A stretch of DNA of 64,000 nt from Sulfitobacter sp. S190 (GCF_025141935.1 NZ_CP081120.1:2542001-2606000), one strand, 5' to 3'; shown: positions 35,024 through 44,271, counted from the stretch's first letter. The notes: generated by a model not told the origin, from the letters alone. A program made the numbers and translations.

Positions 35024-36168
35024 ATTTGCACCAGTTCCCGCGATGCGCGCGGCGACAGGAACCGACAGCCTTCTTGCGTGATGGCGATCACCTCCTCGTG
35101 CACCATGATACGGCCGGCGGCCACATCCATGCCCGGCTCGAGCGTGATGACCATGCCGGGTTTCAGTGGCGTGTGATCGGCAGGCACCAAGGATAATCCT
35201 TCGGTCAGTTGCATGCCAAGCCCGTGGCCCAGCCTGCCCGCATCCGACCCGCCTGCGCCGCCGGTGACGATCCTGTCCATCGCATGAAACAGCTCTGCAG
35301 CGGTCGCGCCGGGGGCCGCGATATCCGCGGCTGCGTCGACCGCATCGATCAGGCGGGCGTGCGCCTCCCGCGCAGCGGTATCCGGCGGGCCAACCGAAAA
35401 ATTGCGGTCAAAGTCGCAAAAATAGCCATCCCAGACCAAACCGGTGTCGAGCATTAGCACATCACCGCGTGCCAGAGGGGTATCGGCCGCGGGGGAAATG
35501 ACATCACTGTACCCGCTCGGCCCGGCGCCCCCCGCAAGATACGGCACCCAATCGGCCCCATGCCCCAGACAGGCGGCCTGAAATTCACGAAACACCTGCG
35601 ATAGCGGCGTTCCTTGCGCCGCGATACGCGGTACATCGGCGAAAGCAGCCGCCGCAATATCACATGCCCGCGCAATCTTGGCGATTTCGCGGTCGCTCTT
35701 GATCGCGCGCAGGCGGCGCATGATGCCGTTTGCGCTACCGATCGTGCCGTCACAGCCCGCAACGACGCGCGCCCAGTCGGCCAGCGGCATGCGGATGTGG
35801 GTTTCCGGCCCCGACGGGACACCGATCCGCCCTGCCCCGGCCACCTGATTGAGGGTGTCAATCAGAAGGCTGACCCCGTCGTCGTGCGGATCAGGGGCGC
35901 GCCATGTGCGGATATCGCTCAGCCACGTCTGCGCCATGAGCGCGGCACCGATGCTGGGGATCACAGCGATCGGGTCGCCCGCGGCGGGAACGATCACGAA
36001 CCACGGACGGGTCGGGCTTTCCCAGAAACGGGTCAGGAAACCGGTGAAATAGCGCACGTCGGCTTCGGTTGACAGCAGCAGGGCTTCGATACCGGCGCTG
36101 GCCATGTCTTTTTGTGCATGGGCGACGCGGATTTCGAATTCGTCCTGGGGAAATCCGCGTTCCTGCAT
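35020..36168 (-). CDS. M24-family metallo-hydrolase (EutD/DoeA- or Xaa-Pro peptidase-like)
   Basis: A 382-residue pita-bread-fold hydrolase. The five metal ligands are visible: Asp in LMLDTGLVWDG, Asp in CDFDRNF, His in GHGLGMQLTEG, Glu in ITLEPGM and Glu in MVHEEVI. The N-terminal creatinase-like domain has DVRYFTGF. The family includes Xaa-Pro aminopeptidases, ectoine hydrolase DoeA/EutD and the DMSP lyase DddP. The start ATG 36166-36168 overlaps the upstream PLP-lyase stop (TGATG), which I prefer over the longer in-frame ATG. Context favours an EutD-like amide hydrolase over a peptidase. Confidence 0.8.
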   Translation of the reverse strand: MQERGFPQDEFEIRVAHAQKDMASAGIEALLLSTEADVRYFTGFLTRFWESPTRPWFVIVPAAGDPIAVIPSIGAALMAQTWLSDIRTWRAPDPHDDGVSLLIDTLNQVAGAGRIGVPSGPETHIRMPLADWARVVAGCDGTIGSANGIMRRLRAIKSDREIAKIARACDIAAAAFADVPRIAAQGTPLSQVFREFQAACLGHGADWVPYLAGGAGPSGYSDVISPAADTPLARGDVLMLDTGLVWDGYFCDFDRNFSVGPPDTAAREAHARLIDAVDAAADIAAPGATAAELFHAMDRIVTGGAGGSDAGRLGHGLGMQLTEGLSLVPADHTPLKPGMVITLEPGMDVAAGRIMVHEEVIAITQEGCRFLSPRASRELVQI

Positions 36169-37208
36169 CAGGCGGGCCCTTCGCTGAGCACGCACAAAAC
36201 GCGCGAGGCGGCGGTTATGCCCAGCGCCTCTTTCTGCGCGTCGTCGAGGGACGCAAGGGCCGCCAGCCCGGCCGCACCGGACGGGGATGCAGGCATGCCC
36301 GCGACCATTGCGAGCCCCGCACCCGCCTGCCCTTCGGCTTCGGATATCAGGGCAAAGTCATCGGCATCACGGGCCAGCCCCTTGAGCGCAATCAGCGAGG
36401 GGGTCTTGCAATCGAGCCGCCCCATATCGGAAACGGGTCCTGCCGTATCCACGCATTTGCCTGCCTTGATCGACGCATGCAGCGCGGGGGCGGCATCGGG
36501 TTCGACCACCACGATGCGCGGGCCATCCCCCCACGCCTCGCGGGCCAGAGCCGCACAGGAAGCGGCAAGACCGCCCACGCCGGCCTGCAGAAAAATATGG
36601 GTCGGCATGTCCTCGATCTCGGCAATGACCTCGGCCATCAGCGCCAGATACCCTTCCATCAAACGATGCGGCCGCTCGGTGTAGCCGGGCCATGAGCTGT
36701 CGGACAAAAGCTGCCAGCCGTTATCGTCGGCGGCGCGGGCAGCCGCGGCCATGCTTTTTTCGTAGGTGGCCCCTTCGCGCACGACGGTGGCACCCTGCTC
36801 TTCGAGCCGCCCGGCAAAGCTTTCGGGTACGGATTGCGCGATGTAGACCACTGATTGCGCCCCGAATGCAGAAGCCCCTGCCGCCACGGACATGCCGTGG
36901 TTGCCCGCACTAGCGGTCACATAGGTATGTCCTGTGACACCCGCCGGGCTTTGGGCATCGGTCGCGATGACATAGGCGGCCCCCAGCGCCTTAAAGCTGC
37001 CCAGCCCCATGCGACCGCGTTCGTCCTTGATCCACACGGTCGTGACACCGGTTTCAGTGGCGATCGCTTCGGAATGGACAAGCGGTGTAGCGGCGGCGAC
37101 GGGGCATCGCGCGAGCAGAGCCTGCGCAGTGGCGGCATCCCGGCTGGGAAGCGGTATGTCATCGACGCCTTGCAGCGCTGCGGGACGGGTGATGTGATGA
37201 ATTTCCAT
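36168..37208 (-). CDS. PLP-dependent diaminopropionate ammonia-lyase-like protein
   Basis: A 346-residue fold-type II PLP enzyme. The cofactor Lys is in GLGSFKALGAAYV, with the Asn/Gly loops ASAGNHGMS and QAGVGGLAAS. The closest family pattern is diaminopropionate ammonia-lyase (WIKDERGRMGLGSFK); EutB, a threonine-dehydratase-like enzyme of hydroxyectoine use, is an alternative. First gene of a coupled trio with M24 and racemase-like genes. Start ATG 37206-37208 (MEIHHITRP) chosen by family length; ribosome-binding site is weak. Confidence 0.8.
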   Translation of the reverse strand: MEIHHITRPAALQGVDDIPLPSRDAATAQALLARCPVAAATPLVHSEAIATETGVTTVWIKDERGRMGLGSFKALGAAYVIATDAQSPAGVTGHTYVTASAGNHGMSVAAGASAFGAQSVVYIAQSVPESFAGRLEEQGATVVREGATYEKSMAAAARAADDNGWQLLSDSSWPGYTERPHRLMEGYLALMAEVIAEIEDMPTHIFLQAGVGGLAASCAALAREAWGDGPRIVVVEPDAAPALHASIKAGKCVDTAGPVSDMGRLDCKTPSLIALKGLARDADDFALISEAEGQAGAGLAMVAGMPASPSGAAGLAALASLDDAQKEALGITAASRVLCVLSEGPA

Positions 37209-37281
37209 AGGCGGATCAAGACAAGCCCGCACCGTCGCGGTCAAGCACATTCGCGGCGTCCATCACCCGAATGCGACGCCT

Positions 37282-37860
37282 TTAGCCTGCGTTGTCACAA
37301 GGGGTTCCGGCAGCGACCCAGATATCGAGGTTCTCCAGAAGCTGCGCAAGAGTACCCGGCGCTGCATCGCGGCCGCCACCGGGCGTAAAGCCCCAGTTGA
37401 CGAAAGCGCTTTGCGCCAGATGATCGGATAGCGCGGCCATGTCGAAGCCATCGTTGGTGTCGGGGTTGCGCAATTGGCGGCAGACCTCCGCGCTGGATTT
37501 GCCGCGCCACGCCAGTTCAACGGGGGGCAAGCGCCACGCATCATCGATCTGCGGCGCCGCGTGGGGCCGGTCATTGGCGCCCGCCGCGCCGATGTGGCAG
37601 GTTCGACAGGGCACGCTTTCGGCCCCGATGCGGCTTTCTCCCGCAATGATATTCATCGCATGCAGCCGGTCAGGCCCGTAGCCCAATCCGGCCCACCCGG
37701 GACGCCCCGCCGCGCCCACATGGCAGTTGGTACAGCGCGGGTGCGACGCGACCGCGTAGATATCCGCCCAAGCGGCGAGCCCGGCGTCGCGGTCGGTATC
37801 CTGAGCCAAGACCCCCGTGGCAGACAGGGCGAGACCCAAGCCAAGTGCGAGGCGCTTCAT
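37282..37860 (-). CDS. Periplasmic dihaem cytochrome c
   Basis: A 192-residue secreted protein. A signal peptide (about 1-19, LALGLGLALSATGVLA) precedes two haem motifs: CTNCH (Cys43-His47) and CRTCH (Cys85-His89). ATG 37858-37860 overlaps the stop of the molybdenum-subunit gene (ATGA). It is thus the likely electron acceptor for the IorAB-type dehydrogenase, taking the place of an FAD subunit. Axial Met or His ligands were not assigned. Confidence 0.9.
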   Translation of the reverse strand: MKRLALGLGLALSATGVLAQDTDRDAGLAAWADIYAVASHPRCTNCHVGAAGRPGWAGLGYGPDRLHAMNIIAGESRIGAESVPCRTCHIGAAGANDRPHAAPQIDDAWRLPPVELAWRGKSSAEVCRQLRNPDTNDGFDMAALSDHLAQSAFVNWGFTPGGGRDAAPGTLAQLLENLDIWVAAGTPCDNAG

Positions 37861-40091
37861 ACAAAGTCCACCGTGTTCCAGAACGGCATTTCGCGCAGCC
37901 GCGTGCCGGTGGCCACATAGATCGCGTTGGCCAGGGCCGCGGGTGCGGGCGGCACAGGAGGCTCGCCCACGCCGCGGATCTGGCTGTTGTTCTCAAGTCC
38001 GCGCACTTCGATTACGGGGCACTGGTGCAATCGCATGCCTTCGGCCATATGGAAATTCGTTTGCTCGGGTACCCCAGCGTCATAGGTGATTTCGGAGTTC
38101 ATGGCATGGCCCAACCCCCAGATAACACCGCCCGCGACGACATTTTCGAATGTCACCGGATCCACCACGCGGCCCACTTCGGCGGCCACCCAGACGCGGT
38201 CGATGCGAATGCCGTCAGGTGTATTGGTCACCTCGACCACCTCGGCCGTTGGCACCCCGAACGACGTGACAAGCGCCACGCCCCTGCCGCTTCCCGGCGC
38301 AAGCGGCGCGCCCCAGTCCGACATCTCGCCGACCGCCTCGAGCACGTGCCGCGCGTCGGGATCGTTGGCCAGCCGGAGGCGTTCTTCCAACGGGTCCGCC
38401 CCTGCGGCGTGGATCACCTCGTCCATGAACCCTTCCGCGAAAAACCCCGCGGTCGACGCGCCTACAGACCGCCAGGATGATGTGGGGGCAAGCTCAGGCA
38501 CCGCATAGGCACGCACCCGCAGGTCTGGAATGGCATAGCGCATGTTCCACGCGCCTGCCGCGATCTGCGTATCGGGACCGGGCAGCGGCTGGCCCAGACG
38601 CGCGGCCTGGCTGCGGGCGGCGGAGACTGTCGCGATATCGAGATCGAGCGCGGTGACCTGCCCCTGTGCCACGGCCCCGCGGCCCCGCGCCATGCCGATC
38701 TGGCGCATGTAGTCCTGCACAAAATCCTCTTCGCGCCGGAAGGTCAGTTTGATCGGCGTGCCCGGCATCTGGCGCGCCACGTCCACTGCGCGGTCGATGT
38801 TATCAAATTCCAGACGGTGGCCAAAGCTGCCGCCCGCATACTGGTTGTGCAGATGTATGTCTTCCGCATCACGCCCGAGCGCCGCTGCCACGCGTTGTTG
38901 GACAAACCGGGGGAGCTGATGCGCGGCCCAGATATCCACACGGTCGTCACCGACCTTCACCACGGCGCTGAGCGGTTCAAGAGGTTGGTGGGCAACGTAA
39001 GGCGCGCGGTACTCTGCTTCGATGACCTGCGCGCCATCAAGGGCGGCGTCGACATCGCCGTCGGCGCGCCATTCCTTGTCCAGCCTTTCGGGCGTAAAGG
39101 ACGCGGCCACTTCGGCCCAATGGTCGGCTTGCTGGGCAGGGTATGGCCCATCCCCCCAAGTGATATCGATCTCTTCGAGCGCGCGAAATGCCCGCCACGT
39201 GTTATCGGCGATCACCGCCACGCCGCCGTCAAGCGCCACGATCTTCTGCACGCCACGCATGTCCTTTGCGCCGCTCGCATCAAAGCTTTGCATTGCGCCG
39301 CCCTTGTACGGGTTCATCCGGACGGACGCATGCAACATGCCGTCCATTTCAAGATCGATGCCATAAGTCTGCGTGCCTGTGGACTTTGCCTTGATATCAA
39401 GCCGTTGCACGTCTTGGCCGATAAGACGCCATTGCGCGGGATCACGCAGCGGCACATCCGTGACAGGCTCAAGCGTTGCGGCGGTTGCGGCCAGATCGGT
39501 ATAGGCGCGCTTGGTGCCATCGGGCAGGATCACCTGCCCGGCTTCGGTGCGCATGTCTGCGACGGCAAAGCCGGTCTCCTGCGCCGCTGCCAGCTTGAGC
39601 GTTTCGCGGGCTGTCGCCCCTGCCGCACGCAGCTTGTCGAAACTGTCCGGCACGGAGGTGGATCCGCCCGTCACCTGAGCGCCGAGCAATTTGATCGCAG
39701 CGGACATCACCCCACGCATCGTCTGTGCGCCAAAGCCGTCATCGTTGAATTTAAAGGGCACCGCATCACCGGCCAGCGCGGTATTGTAGTAGGCCGCCGC
39801 CGGAACCCCGGGCGCGGTGGTGATCTGGTCCAGCTCGACGTCGAGCTCTTCGGCGATCAACGTGGCCTGCATGTGCGCCGCACCCTGTCCGATATCGGTA
39901 TGTGGCGTGATCAACGTGATCCGGTCCGCGTCAATCTTGACCCAAGGGTTGAACACCGCCTCGCCCGCGTCTGCGGTCAGCGGGTTGTCGTGGGGTTTGC
40001 GCACCATGTAGGCGCCGAAGGCCACGCCGCCGGCGATGGCGGCCGATCCGATGATGAAGCTGCGCCGTGCAATTGTTCTGGCTCGACCCAT
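37857..40091 (-). CDS. iorB: Xanthine-dehydrogenase-family Mo-cofactor subunit (IorB-like)
   Basis: Catalytic 744-residue subunit binding molybdopterin cytosine dinucleotide. It starts with a twin-Arg signal (ARRSFIIGSAAIAGG), so the complex is exported folded, as in isoquinoline 1-oxidoreductase and periplasmic aldehyde oxidases. Features: TDIGQGAAHMQATLIAEEL, NQYAGGSFGHRLEFD and the late WVAAEVGRVVDP. It lies 3 bases after the 2Fe-2S subunit gene and overlaps the cytochrome c gene. Substrate (aldehyde, N-heterocycle or other) is not determinable. Confidence 0.88.
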   Translation of the reverse strand: MGRARTIARRSFIIGSAAIAGGVAFGAYMVRKPHDNPLTADAGEAVFNPWVKIDADRITLITPHTDIGQGAAHMQATLIAEELDVELDQITTAPGVPAAAYYNTALAGDAVPFKFNDDGFGAQTMRGVMSAAIKLLGAQVTGGSTSVPDSFDKLRAAGATARETLKLAAAQETGFAVADMRTEAGQVILPDGTKRAYTDLAATAATLEPVTDVPLRDPAQWRLIGQDVQRLDIKAKSTGTQTYGIDLEMDGMLHASVRMNPYKGGAMQSFDASGAKDMRGVQKIVALDGGVAVIADNTWRAFRALEEIDITWGDGPYPAQQADHWAEVAASFTPERLDKEWRADGDVDAALDGAQVIEAEYRAPYVAHQPLEPLSAVVKVGDDRVDIWAAHQLPRFVQQRVAAALGRDAEDIHLHNQYAGGSFGHRLEFDNIDRAVDVARQMPGTPIKLTFRREEDFVQDYMRQIGMARGRGAVAQGQVTALDLDIATVSAARSQAARLGQPLPGPDTQIAAGAWNMRYAIPDLRVRAYAVPELAPTSSWRSVGASTAGFFAEGFMDEVIHAAGADPLEERLRLANDPDARHVLEAVGEMSDWGAPLAPGSGRGVALVTSFGVPTAEVVEVTNTPDGIRIDRVWVAAEVGRVVDPVTFENVVAGGVIWGLGHAMNSEITYDAGVPEQTNFHMAEGMRLHQCPVIEVRGLENNSQIRGVGEPPVPPAPAALANAIYVATGTRLREMPFWNTVDFV

Positions 40092-40094
40092 CGC

Positions 40095-40553
40095 TTAGCC
40101 CTCCTGCAAGGATGCGGCGGCGGTCTTGATCGCCGCGCGGATGCGGGGGTAGGTCCCACACCTGCACAGGTTCCCGCTCATCGCGGCGTTGATCTGTGCG
40201 TCGGTAGGATCGGGATTGAGGTCGAGAAACGAGGCCGCCTGCATGATCTGGCCCGACTGGCAGTAGCCGCATTGCGCGACTTGGTGATCGACCCACGCCT
40301 GTTGCACCGCGTGCAGGCTGTCGGGGCTGCCGAGCCCTTCGATCGTGGTAATATCGCCGTCCACATCCCCTGCCGCGAGCTGGCAGGACCTGACAGCCAC
40401 ACCGTCCACATGCACCGTGCACGCGCCGCATTGGGCGATGCCGCAGCCGTATTTTACGCCCTTGATGTCCAGTTCATCGCGCAGCACCCACAGCAGGGGC
40501 ATGTCATCTTCGACATCCACGTCGTGGACGGTCCCGTTCACGTTCAATTTCAC
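40095..40553 (-). CDS. iorA: 2Fe-2S subunit of molybdenum hydroxylase (IorA-like)
   Basis: A 152-residue protein with two [2Fe-2S] clusters: plant-type Cys37, 42, 45, 57 ([17 protein letters not shown] ... SCQ) and Cys95, 98, 130, 132 (QCGYCQSG ... NLCRCGTY). It relays electrons from the Mo site to the cytochrome. Start is GTG 40551-40553 preceded by AAGGGG. It lies 30 bases after the SDR gene, so it is probably in the same operon. Confidence 0.92.
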   Translation of the reverse strand: MKLNVNGTVHDVDVEDDMPLLWVLRDELDIKGVKYGCGIAQCGACTVHVDGVAVRSCQLAAGDVDGDITTIEGLGSPDSLHAVQQAWVDHQVAQCGYCQSGQIMQAASFLDLNPDPTDAQINAAMSGNLCRCGTYPRIRAAIKTAAASLQEG

Positions 40554-40583
40554 TGCTTTGTCCCCTTTCGCCCCGCAGAGCGC

Positions 40584-41360
40584 TTATTTCTTCTGCATGC
40601 CTTCGACCATTTTCAGCACCGCCCGGCGGGGCAGCAACGGCACGATCCAGTTGACAAGAAAACCGAGCGGCCCTTCGTTCACGGTCACCAGCGCACCGCG
40701 TGTCATTGCCTCATACCCGTGTTTGGCGACCGACGCGGGCGATTTGCCACCGCCCTTGACCAGATTGGTGCCGTGAAGATCAGCGGCATCGGCAAAGCCG
40801 GTCTCTACGTAGCCGGGTGCCAGCACCGTGACGGTCACGCCGCGGGGGCGCAATTCGTGGTCCAGCGCTTGCGAGTAGGACTGCACGAAAGCCTTGGTCG
40901 CGAAATAGACGTTCTGCAACGGGCCGGGCATGAACCCTGCGGTCGATCCGACGTTGAGAATGCGCCCGCTGCCCCTTTCGGCCATCTGTGCCCCGAACTG
41001 GTGGCTCAGCGTGACGAGCGCCTTGACGTTGAGGTCGATCATCGACAGCTCTTTGTCCAAATCGCGGTCGACGTGGGGCCCATGCCCGCCAAAACCGGCA
41101 TTGTTGATCAGGATATCAACGCCAAGCCCGGCTGCGGCGACCTGATCGACAAGATCTTGTGCACCACCGTCGGCGCCGAGATCGAGTGCAAAGACATGCG
41201 TTTTCACGCCGTGCGTGTCGCGCAGTTCGTCCGCCAGTTTGTCCAGCTTGTCGCGGCTTCTTGCCGTGAGGATCACGTCGCCGCCCTTGCGGGCATGCAA
41301 ATGCGCGAAGGCTTCGCCGATCCCGGAGGAGGCTCCGGTGATGAGTGCAGTTTTGGCCAT
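40584..41360 (-). CDS. Short-chain dehydrogenase/reductase
   Basis: A 258-residue NAD(P)-dependent classical SDR. TGASSGIG (cofactor loop, residues 8-15), NNAG, Ser in NVGSTAG and YFATK (catalytic Tyr-Lys) are intact. AAGGAG is 6 bases before ATG 41358-41360. It is the first gene downstream of a promoter with two palindromic operators, ahead of iorA-iorB-cytochrome c, so it may make or use the substrate of that enzyme (for example alcohol to aldehyde); substrate is inference. Confidence 0.9.
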   Translation of the reverse strand: MAKTALITGASSGIGEAFAHLHARKGGDVILTARSRDKLDKLADELRDTHGVKTHVFALDLGADGGAQDLVDQVAAAGLGVDILINNAGFGGHGPHVDRDLDKELSMIDLNVKALVTLSHQFGAQMAERGSGRILNVGSTAGFMPGPLQNVYFATKAFVQSYSQALDHELRPRGVTVTVLAPGYVETGFADAADLHGTNLVKGGGKSPASVAKHGYEAMTRGALVTVNEGPLGFLVNWIVPLLPRRAVLKMVEGMQKK

Positions 41361-41381
41361 GGGCTTCTCCTTCCGAAAAGT

Positions 41382-41395
41382 TCAACAAGCGTTGA
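41382..41395. promoter_or_regulatory. Operator 1: TCAAC-N4-GTTGA palindrome
   Basis: TCAAC AAGC GTTGA, perfect 5-bp arms with a 4-base spacer. It overlaps the predicted transcription start of the SDR gene. The core is identical to operator 2, whose centre is 43 bp away, about four helical turns. Best candidate for the binding site of the adjacent TetR protein. Confidence 0.65.
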
Positions 41396-41400
41396 CGTTC

Positions 41401-41440
41401 AATCTACGCCCTGCGCGGCCCATGTCAACGCATGTTGACA
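41401..41440 (-). promoter_or_regulatory. SDR promoter with operator 2 over the -35 box
   Basis: Minus-strand TTGACA (41428-41423), 16-bp spacer, TAGATT (41406-41401). The -35 box is contained in an 18-bp perfect palindrome TGTCAAC-GCAT-GTTGACA (41423-41440), whose core TCAAC-N4-GTTGA matches operator 1. A repressor on this site would block RNA polymerase. The palindrome lies 29 bp upstream of the tetR start, so autoregulation is likely too. Confidence 0.65.
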
Positions 41441-41469
41441 AAAATCGGGAGGGCGATAATGAAGGATGC

Positions 41470-42006
41470 ATGAACAAAGCATTGGCCACACGCGAAAAAC
41501 TGCTGATCGAGGGCACGCGACTGTTGTGGGCGCGTGGATATTCGAATGTGCCGCTGCGCGAAATCGCGCTTGGTGCGGGGGTCGATGTGGCGCTGGTGTC
41601 GCGCTATTTCGGCGGCAAACGGGGATTGTTCGAAGCCACGCTCGACGGTGCGTTCGAAACACCGCCGGTGGCGCATGCGGATGACCTGATCGAAACGGTG
41701 GTGCGCATGTTTGTCGATGCCCCCCGCACGGGCGAGATGCCGTCGATCCTGCAGATGATGCTGATGAACGCACATGATCCGGAAGTCGGCCCGATGGTGC
41801 GCGACCAGCATGCGCGGATCATGCAGGCCAAGCTGGAGCAGTTGATCGGCGACGCCCCGCGCGCGGCGCTGTTCATGGCGGCAATCCTCGGGATGAGCGT
41901 GGCGGAAAAGACATTGCACCTGTCGGGCATTGCCGCGCCGACGACCCGCGCTTACGCGGACCAATTGCGCCATATGTTGCGCGCCGCACTCAGCTACGAA
42001 GGCTGA
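41470..42006 (+). CDS. TetR-family transcriptional regulator
   Basis: A 178-residue regulator. The N-terminal HTH is typical: LREIALGAGVDVALVSRYFGGKRGLFEATLDG (quoted here as the region 33-62) with the recognition helix ending SRYFGGK. The C-terminal ligand domain is diverged, ligand unknown. Start ATG 41470 has AAGGA only 3 bases upstream, but an upstream start would run into the operator region. Divergent from SDR-iorAB-cytochrome c, its presumed target operon. Confidence 0.88.
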   Translation: MNKALATREKLLIEGTRLLWARGYSNVPLREIALGAGVDVALVSRYFGGKRGLFEATLDGAFETPPVAHADDLIETVVRMFVDAPRTGEMPSILQMMLMNAHDPEVGPMVRDQHARIMQAKLEQLIGDAPRAALFMAAILGMSVAEKTLHLSGIAAPTTRAYADQLRHMLRAALSYEG

Positions 42007-42024
42007 ACGCGGCGCGGCGGATCA

Positions 42025-43137
42025 TCAGAATTCGACGACAGCGCGGATCGATTTGCCCTCGTGCATCAGATCGAAACCGTGGTTGATCTCGTCAAGCGTC
42101 AGCTTGTGGGTGATCATCGGATCAATCTCGATCTTGCCGTTCATGTACCAGTCAACAATCTGCGGCACATCCGTGCGTCCCTTGGCACCGCCAAAGGCCG
42201 TGCCCCGCCAGACCCGGCCGGTCACAAGCTGGAAAGGACGGGTAGAGATTTCCGCTCCGGCGGGTGCGACGCCGATGATGATGCTTTCGCCCCAACCCTT
42301 GTGCGCGGCTTCCAGAGCAGTGCGCATCACCGTTGTGTTGCCCGTTGCATCAAAGGAGTAATCCGCGCCCCCGCCTGTCAATTCCACAAGATGCGCGACC
42401 ATGTCGCCATCGACATTCTTGGGGTTCACAAAATCGGTCATGCCGAAATAGGTGCCGATCTCGGCCTTGTCGTCGTTCAGGTCTACGCCGACGATCTGGT
42501 CCGCACCGGCCAGCCGCAGGCCCTGAATGACGTTGAGCCCGATGCCGCCCAGACCGAACACAACGCAACGCGCGCCGATTTCGACCTTGGCGGTGTTGAT
42601 CACAGCGCCGATGCCGGTGGTGACGCCACAACCGATGTAGCAGATCTTGTCGAAAGGCGCGTCCTTGCGGACCTTTGCCAGCGCAATTTCGGGCACCACG
42701 GTGTGGTTGGCGAAGGTCGAACAGCCCATGTAGTGATGGATCGGTGTGCCGTCGAGCATGGAAAAGCGGGTCGTGCCATCCGGCAACAGCCCCTGCCCCT
42801 GTGTCACGCGGATTTTCTGGCACAGGTTTGTCTTGCCGCTCAGGCAATATTCGCACTCACGGCATTCAGGCGTATAAAGCGGGATCACGTGGTCGCCGGG
42901 TTCGAGTGTGGTGACCCCTTCGCCGACCTCCAGCACGACGCCTGCGCCCTCGTGTCCGAGGATTGCGGGGAAAATGCCTTCGGGATCATCGCCGGACCGG
43001 GTAAATTCATCGGTGTGGCACAGGCCTGTGGCCTTGATCTCGACCAGCACCTCGCCTTTTTTGGGTCCTTCGAGGTTCACCTCCATGATTTCGAGCGGTT
43101 TACCTGCTTCGACGGCGACGGCGGCACGGGTTTTCAT
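42025..43137 (-). CDS. frmA: S-(hydroxymethyl)glutathione dehydrogenase / class III alcohol dehydrogenase
   Basis: A 370-residue zinc alcohol dehydrogenase oxidising the formaldehyde-glutathione adduct with NAD. Catalytic zinc ligands are in GLCHTDEFT and GHEGAG, the structural zinc site is [15 protein letters not shown], and the NAD site is GLGGIGLN. Class III traits include [26 protein letters not shown] lies just upstream of the ATG at 43135-43137. Convergent with tetR with an 18-base gap. Confidence 0.94.
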   Translation of the reverse strand: MKTRAAVAVEAGKPLEIMEVNLEGPKKGEVLVEIKATGLCHTDEFTRSGDDPEGIFPAILGHEGAGVVLEVGEGVTTLEPGDHVIPLYTPECRECEYCLSGKTNLCQKIRVTQGQGLLPDGTTRFSMLDGTPIHHYMGCSTFANHTVVPEIALAKVRKDAPFDKICYIGCGVTTGIGAVINTAKVEIGARCVVFGLGGIGLNVIQGLRLAGADQIVGVDLNDDKAEIGTYFGMTDFVNPKNVDGDMVAHLVELTGGGADYSFDATGNTTVMRTALEAAHKGWGESIIIGVAPAGAEISTRPFQLVTGRVWRGTAFGGAKGRTDVPQIVDWYMNGKIEIDPMITHKLTLDEINHGFDLMHEGKSIRAVVEF

Positions 43138-43211
43138 CGGGGGATCCTCCTTGGGTGATTTGTTTCAAAAGGCCCAAGCAGGCGTGGCTTGTCAAGCAAC
43201 GTGGCGCATGG

Positions 43212-44180
43212 CTACTCGGCGGCGGCCATCGGGCGCAGGGGCTGTCCGGCCGCAGGCGCGCCAAGAAAAACATCATCCATTGCCGCGCCAAGGGGGGTCG
43301 CGGTGAACCGGGGCAGGAAGGCGCGCAACTTGCTGTCCGCCAGACGGTGGGGCACGTCCCACAGATAACGCATTTCGGCCACCTCGCGCATCAACGGAGA
43401 GGCGATGCCCATCACCCGGATCAATGGCCAGGGAATGGTCTTGTGCCGCAGGCTGCCCCCGATCTGTGCTTCGATGGCCGACTGAAGCTCTGCCCCGGTC
43501 AGGCTGAACCCTTCAAAATTGAATTGCTCGAAGCCGCGCAGCGTCTCGCGCCGCTCTGCCAGACCGACGAGCGCGCGTGCCATATCCGGCAGGTAAGCCC
43601 AGGCGTGCATCGCATCCACGCGCCCGGGATAGGTGAAAATGCCCCTATCCACGCGGTTGATGATCTGGCTGTCAAACCAGTTTCCCGTTTTCGCGGCTTC
43701 GATGAAATCCCCGCCCCGCAGCACGATGGTACGCAGCCCGCGGGATGCTGCGTCGGCGAAAGCGTTTTCCATCTCGACCCGCAGCACCCCTTTGCGCGAA
43801 GTCGGCACGAAGGGCGTGTCTTCGGTCAGATCCGCGGGGGCGTCCGCGCCGTAGTTGTAGACATTGCCCGGCACCATGACCGTGGCCTTGGCGGCAAGTG
43901 CTGCGCGGATCACGTTTTTGGTTGTCACCGGCAGCAGGGCTTTCCATGCCGGATAGGGCGGATTGACCGCATGCACGATGACATCGGCAGGCGCACATAT
44001 ATGTTCGAGAGCAGCTGCATCGGTGACGTCGCAGGCGATCGTTTCGACCTGTGCGACACCGGGCACCGGGAGCCCGTCGCGGCTGACGGCGACGACACGC
44101 CAGCCCGCATTTGCGAATGCTGTGGTGGCGGCACGGCCAAAGCGGCCCTTGGCGCCGAGTATGAAGACAGTTCTACTCAT
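43212..44180 (-). CDS. NAD(P)-binding epimerase/reductase-like protein
   Basis: A 322-residue atypical/extended SDR. The nucleotide loop is GAKGRFG near residues 8-14, and VPGNVYNYG corresponds to the catalytic-region strand; the Tyr-x3-Lys pair is not clear. Substrate unknown. ATG 44178-44180 follows AAGGA; a longer in-frame start adds 14 non-conserved residues. Divergent from a LysR-type gene that is its probable regulator. Confidence 0.82.
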   Translation of the reverse strand: MSRTVFILGAKGRFGRAATTAFANAGWRVVAVSRDGLPVPGVAQVETIACDVTDAAALEHICAPADVIVHAVNPPYPAWKALLPVTTKNVIRAALAAKATVMVPGNVYNYGADAPADLTEDTPFVPTSRKGVLRVEMENAFADAASRGLRTIVLRGGDFIEAAKTGNWFDSQIINRVDRGIFTYPGRVDAMHAWAYLPDMARALVGLAERRETLRGFEQFNFEGFSLTGAELQSAIEAQIGGSLRHKTIPWPLIRVMGIASPLMREVAEMRYLWDVPHRLADSKLRAFLPRFTATPLGAAMDDVFLGAPAAGQPLRPMAAAE

Positions 44181-44213
44181 GATGGCAATCCTTCGCTCTG
44201 TTAGGTGATATAG

Positions 44214-44230
44214 ATTTCGCATCGCGGAAT
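44214..44230. promoter_or_regulatory. Candidate LysR operator
   Basis: Near-perfect palindrome ATTTCGC-ATC-GCGGAAT (one mismatch), with the T-N11-A spacing common for LysR-type regulators, in the 91-bp divergent region between the epimerase-like gene and the LysR gene. Confidence 0.45.
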
Positions 44231-44271
44231 TGAATGGCGTAGTCCTAAAAAACCGATACAGTCATTCAAAT

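Noticed and set aside
38817..41438. Long plus-strand open frame (about 870 codons) opposite iorB-iorA-SDR
   Set aside because: The minus strand encodes three recognisable enzymes with all cofactor motifs. The plus frame has no motif and shadow-type composition.
41435..41462. Plus-strand TTGACA in operator 2 as the -35 box of tetR
   Set aside because: No acceptable -10 box at 16-18 bp, and the transcript would start only a few bases before the ATG. The minus-strand promoter is much better.
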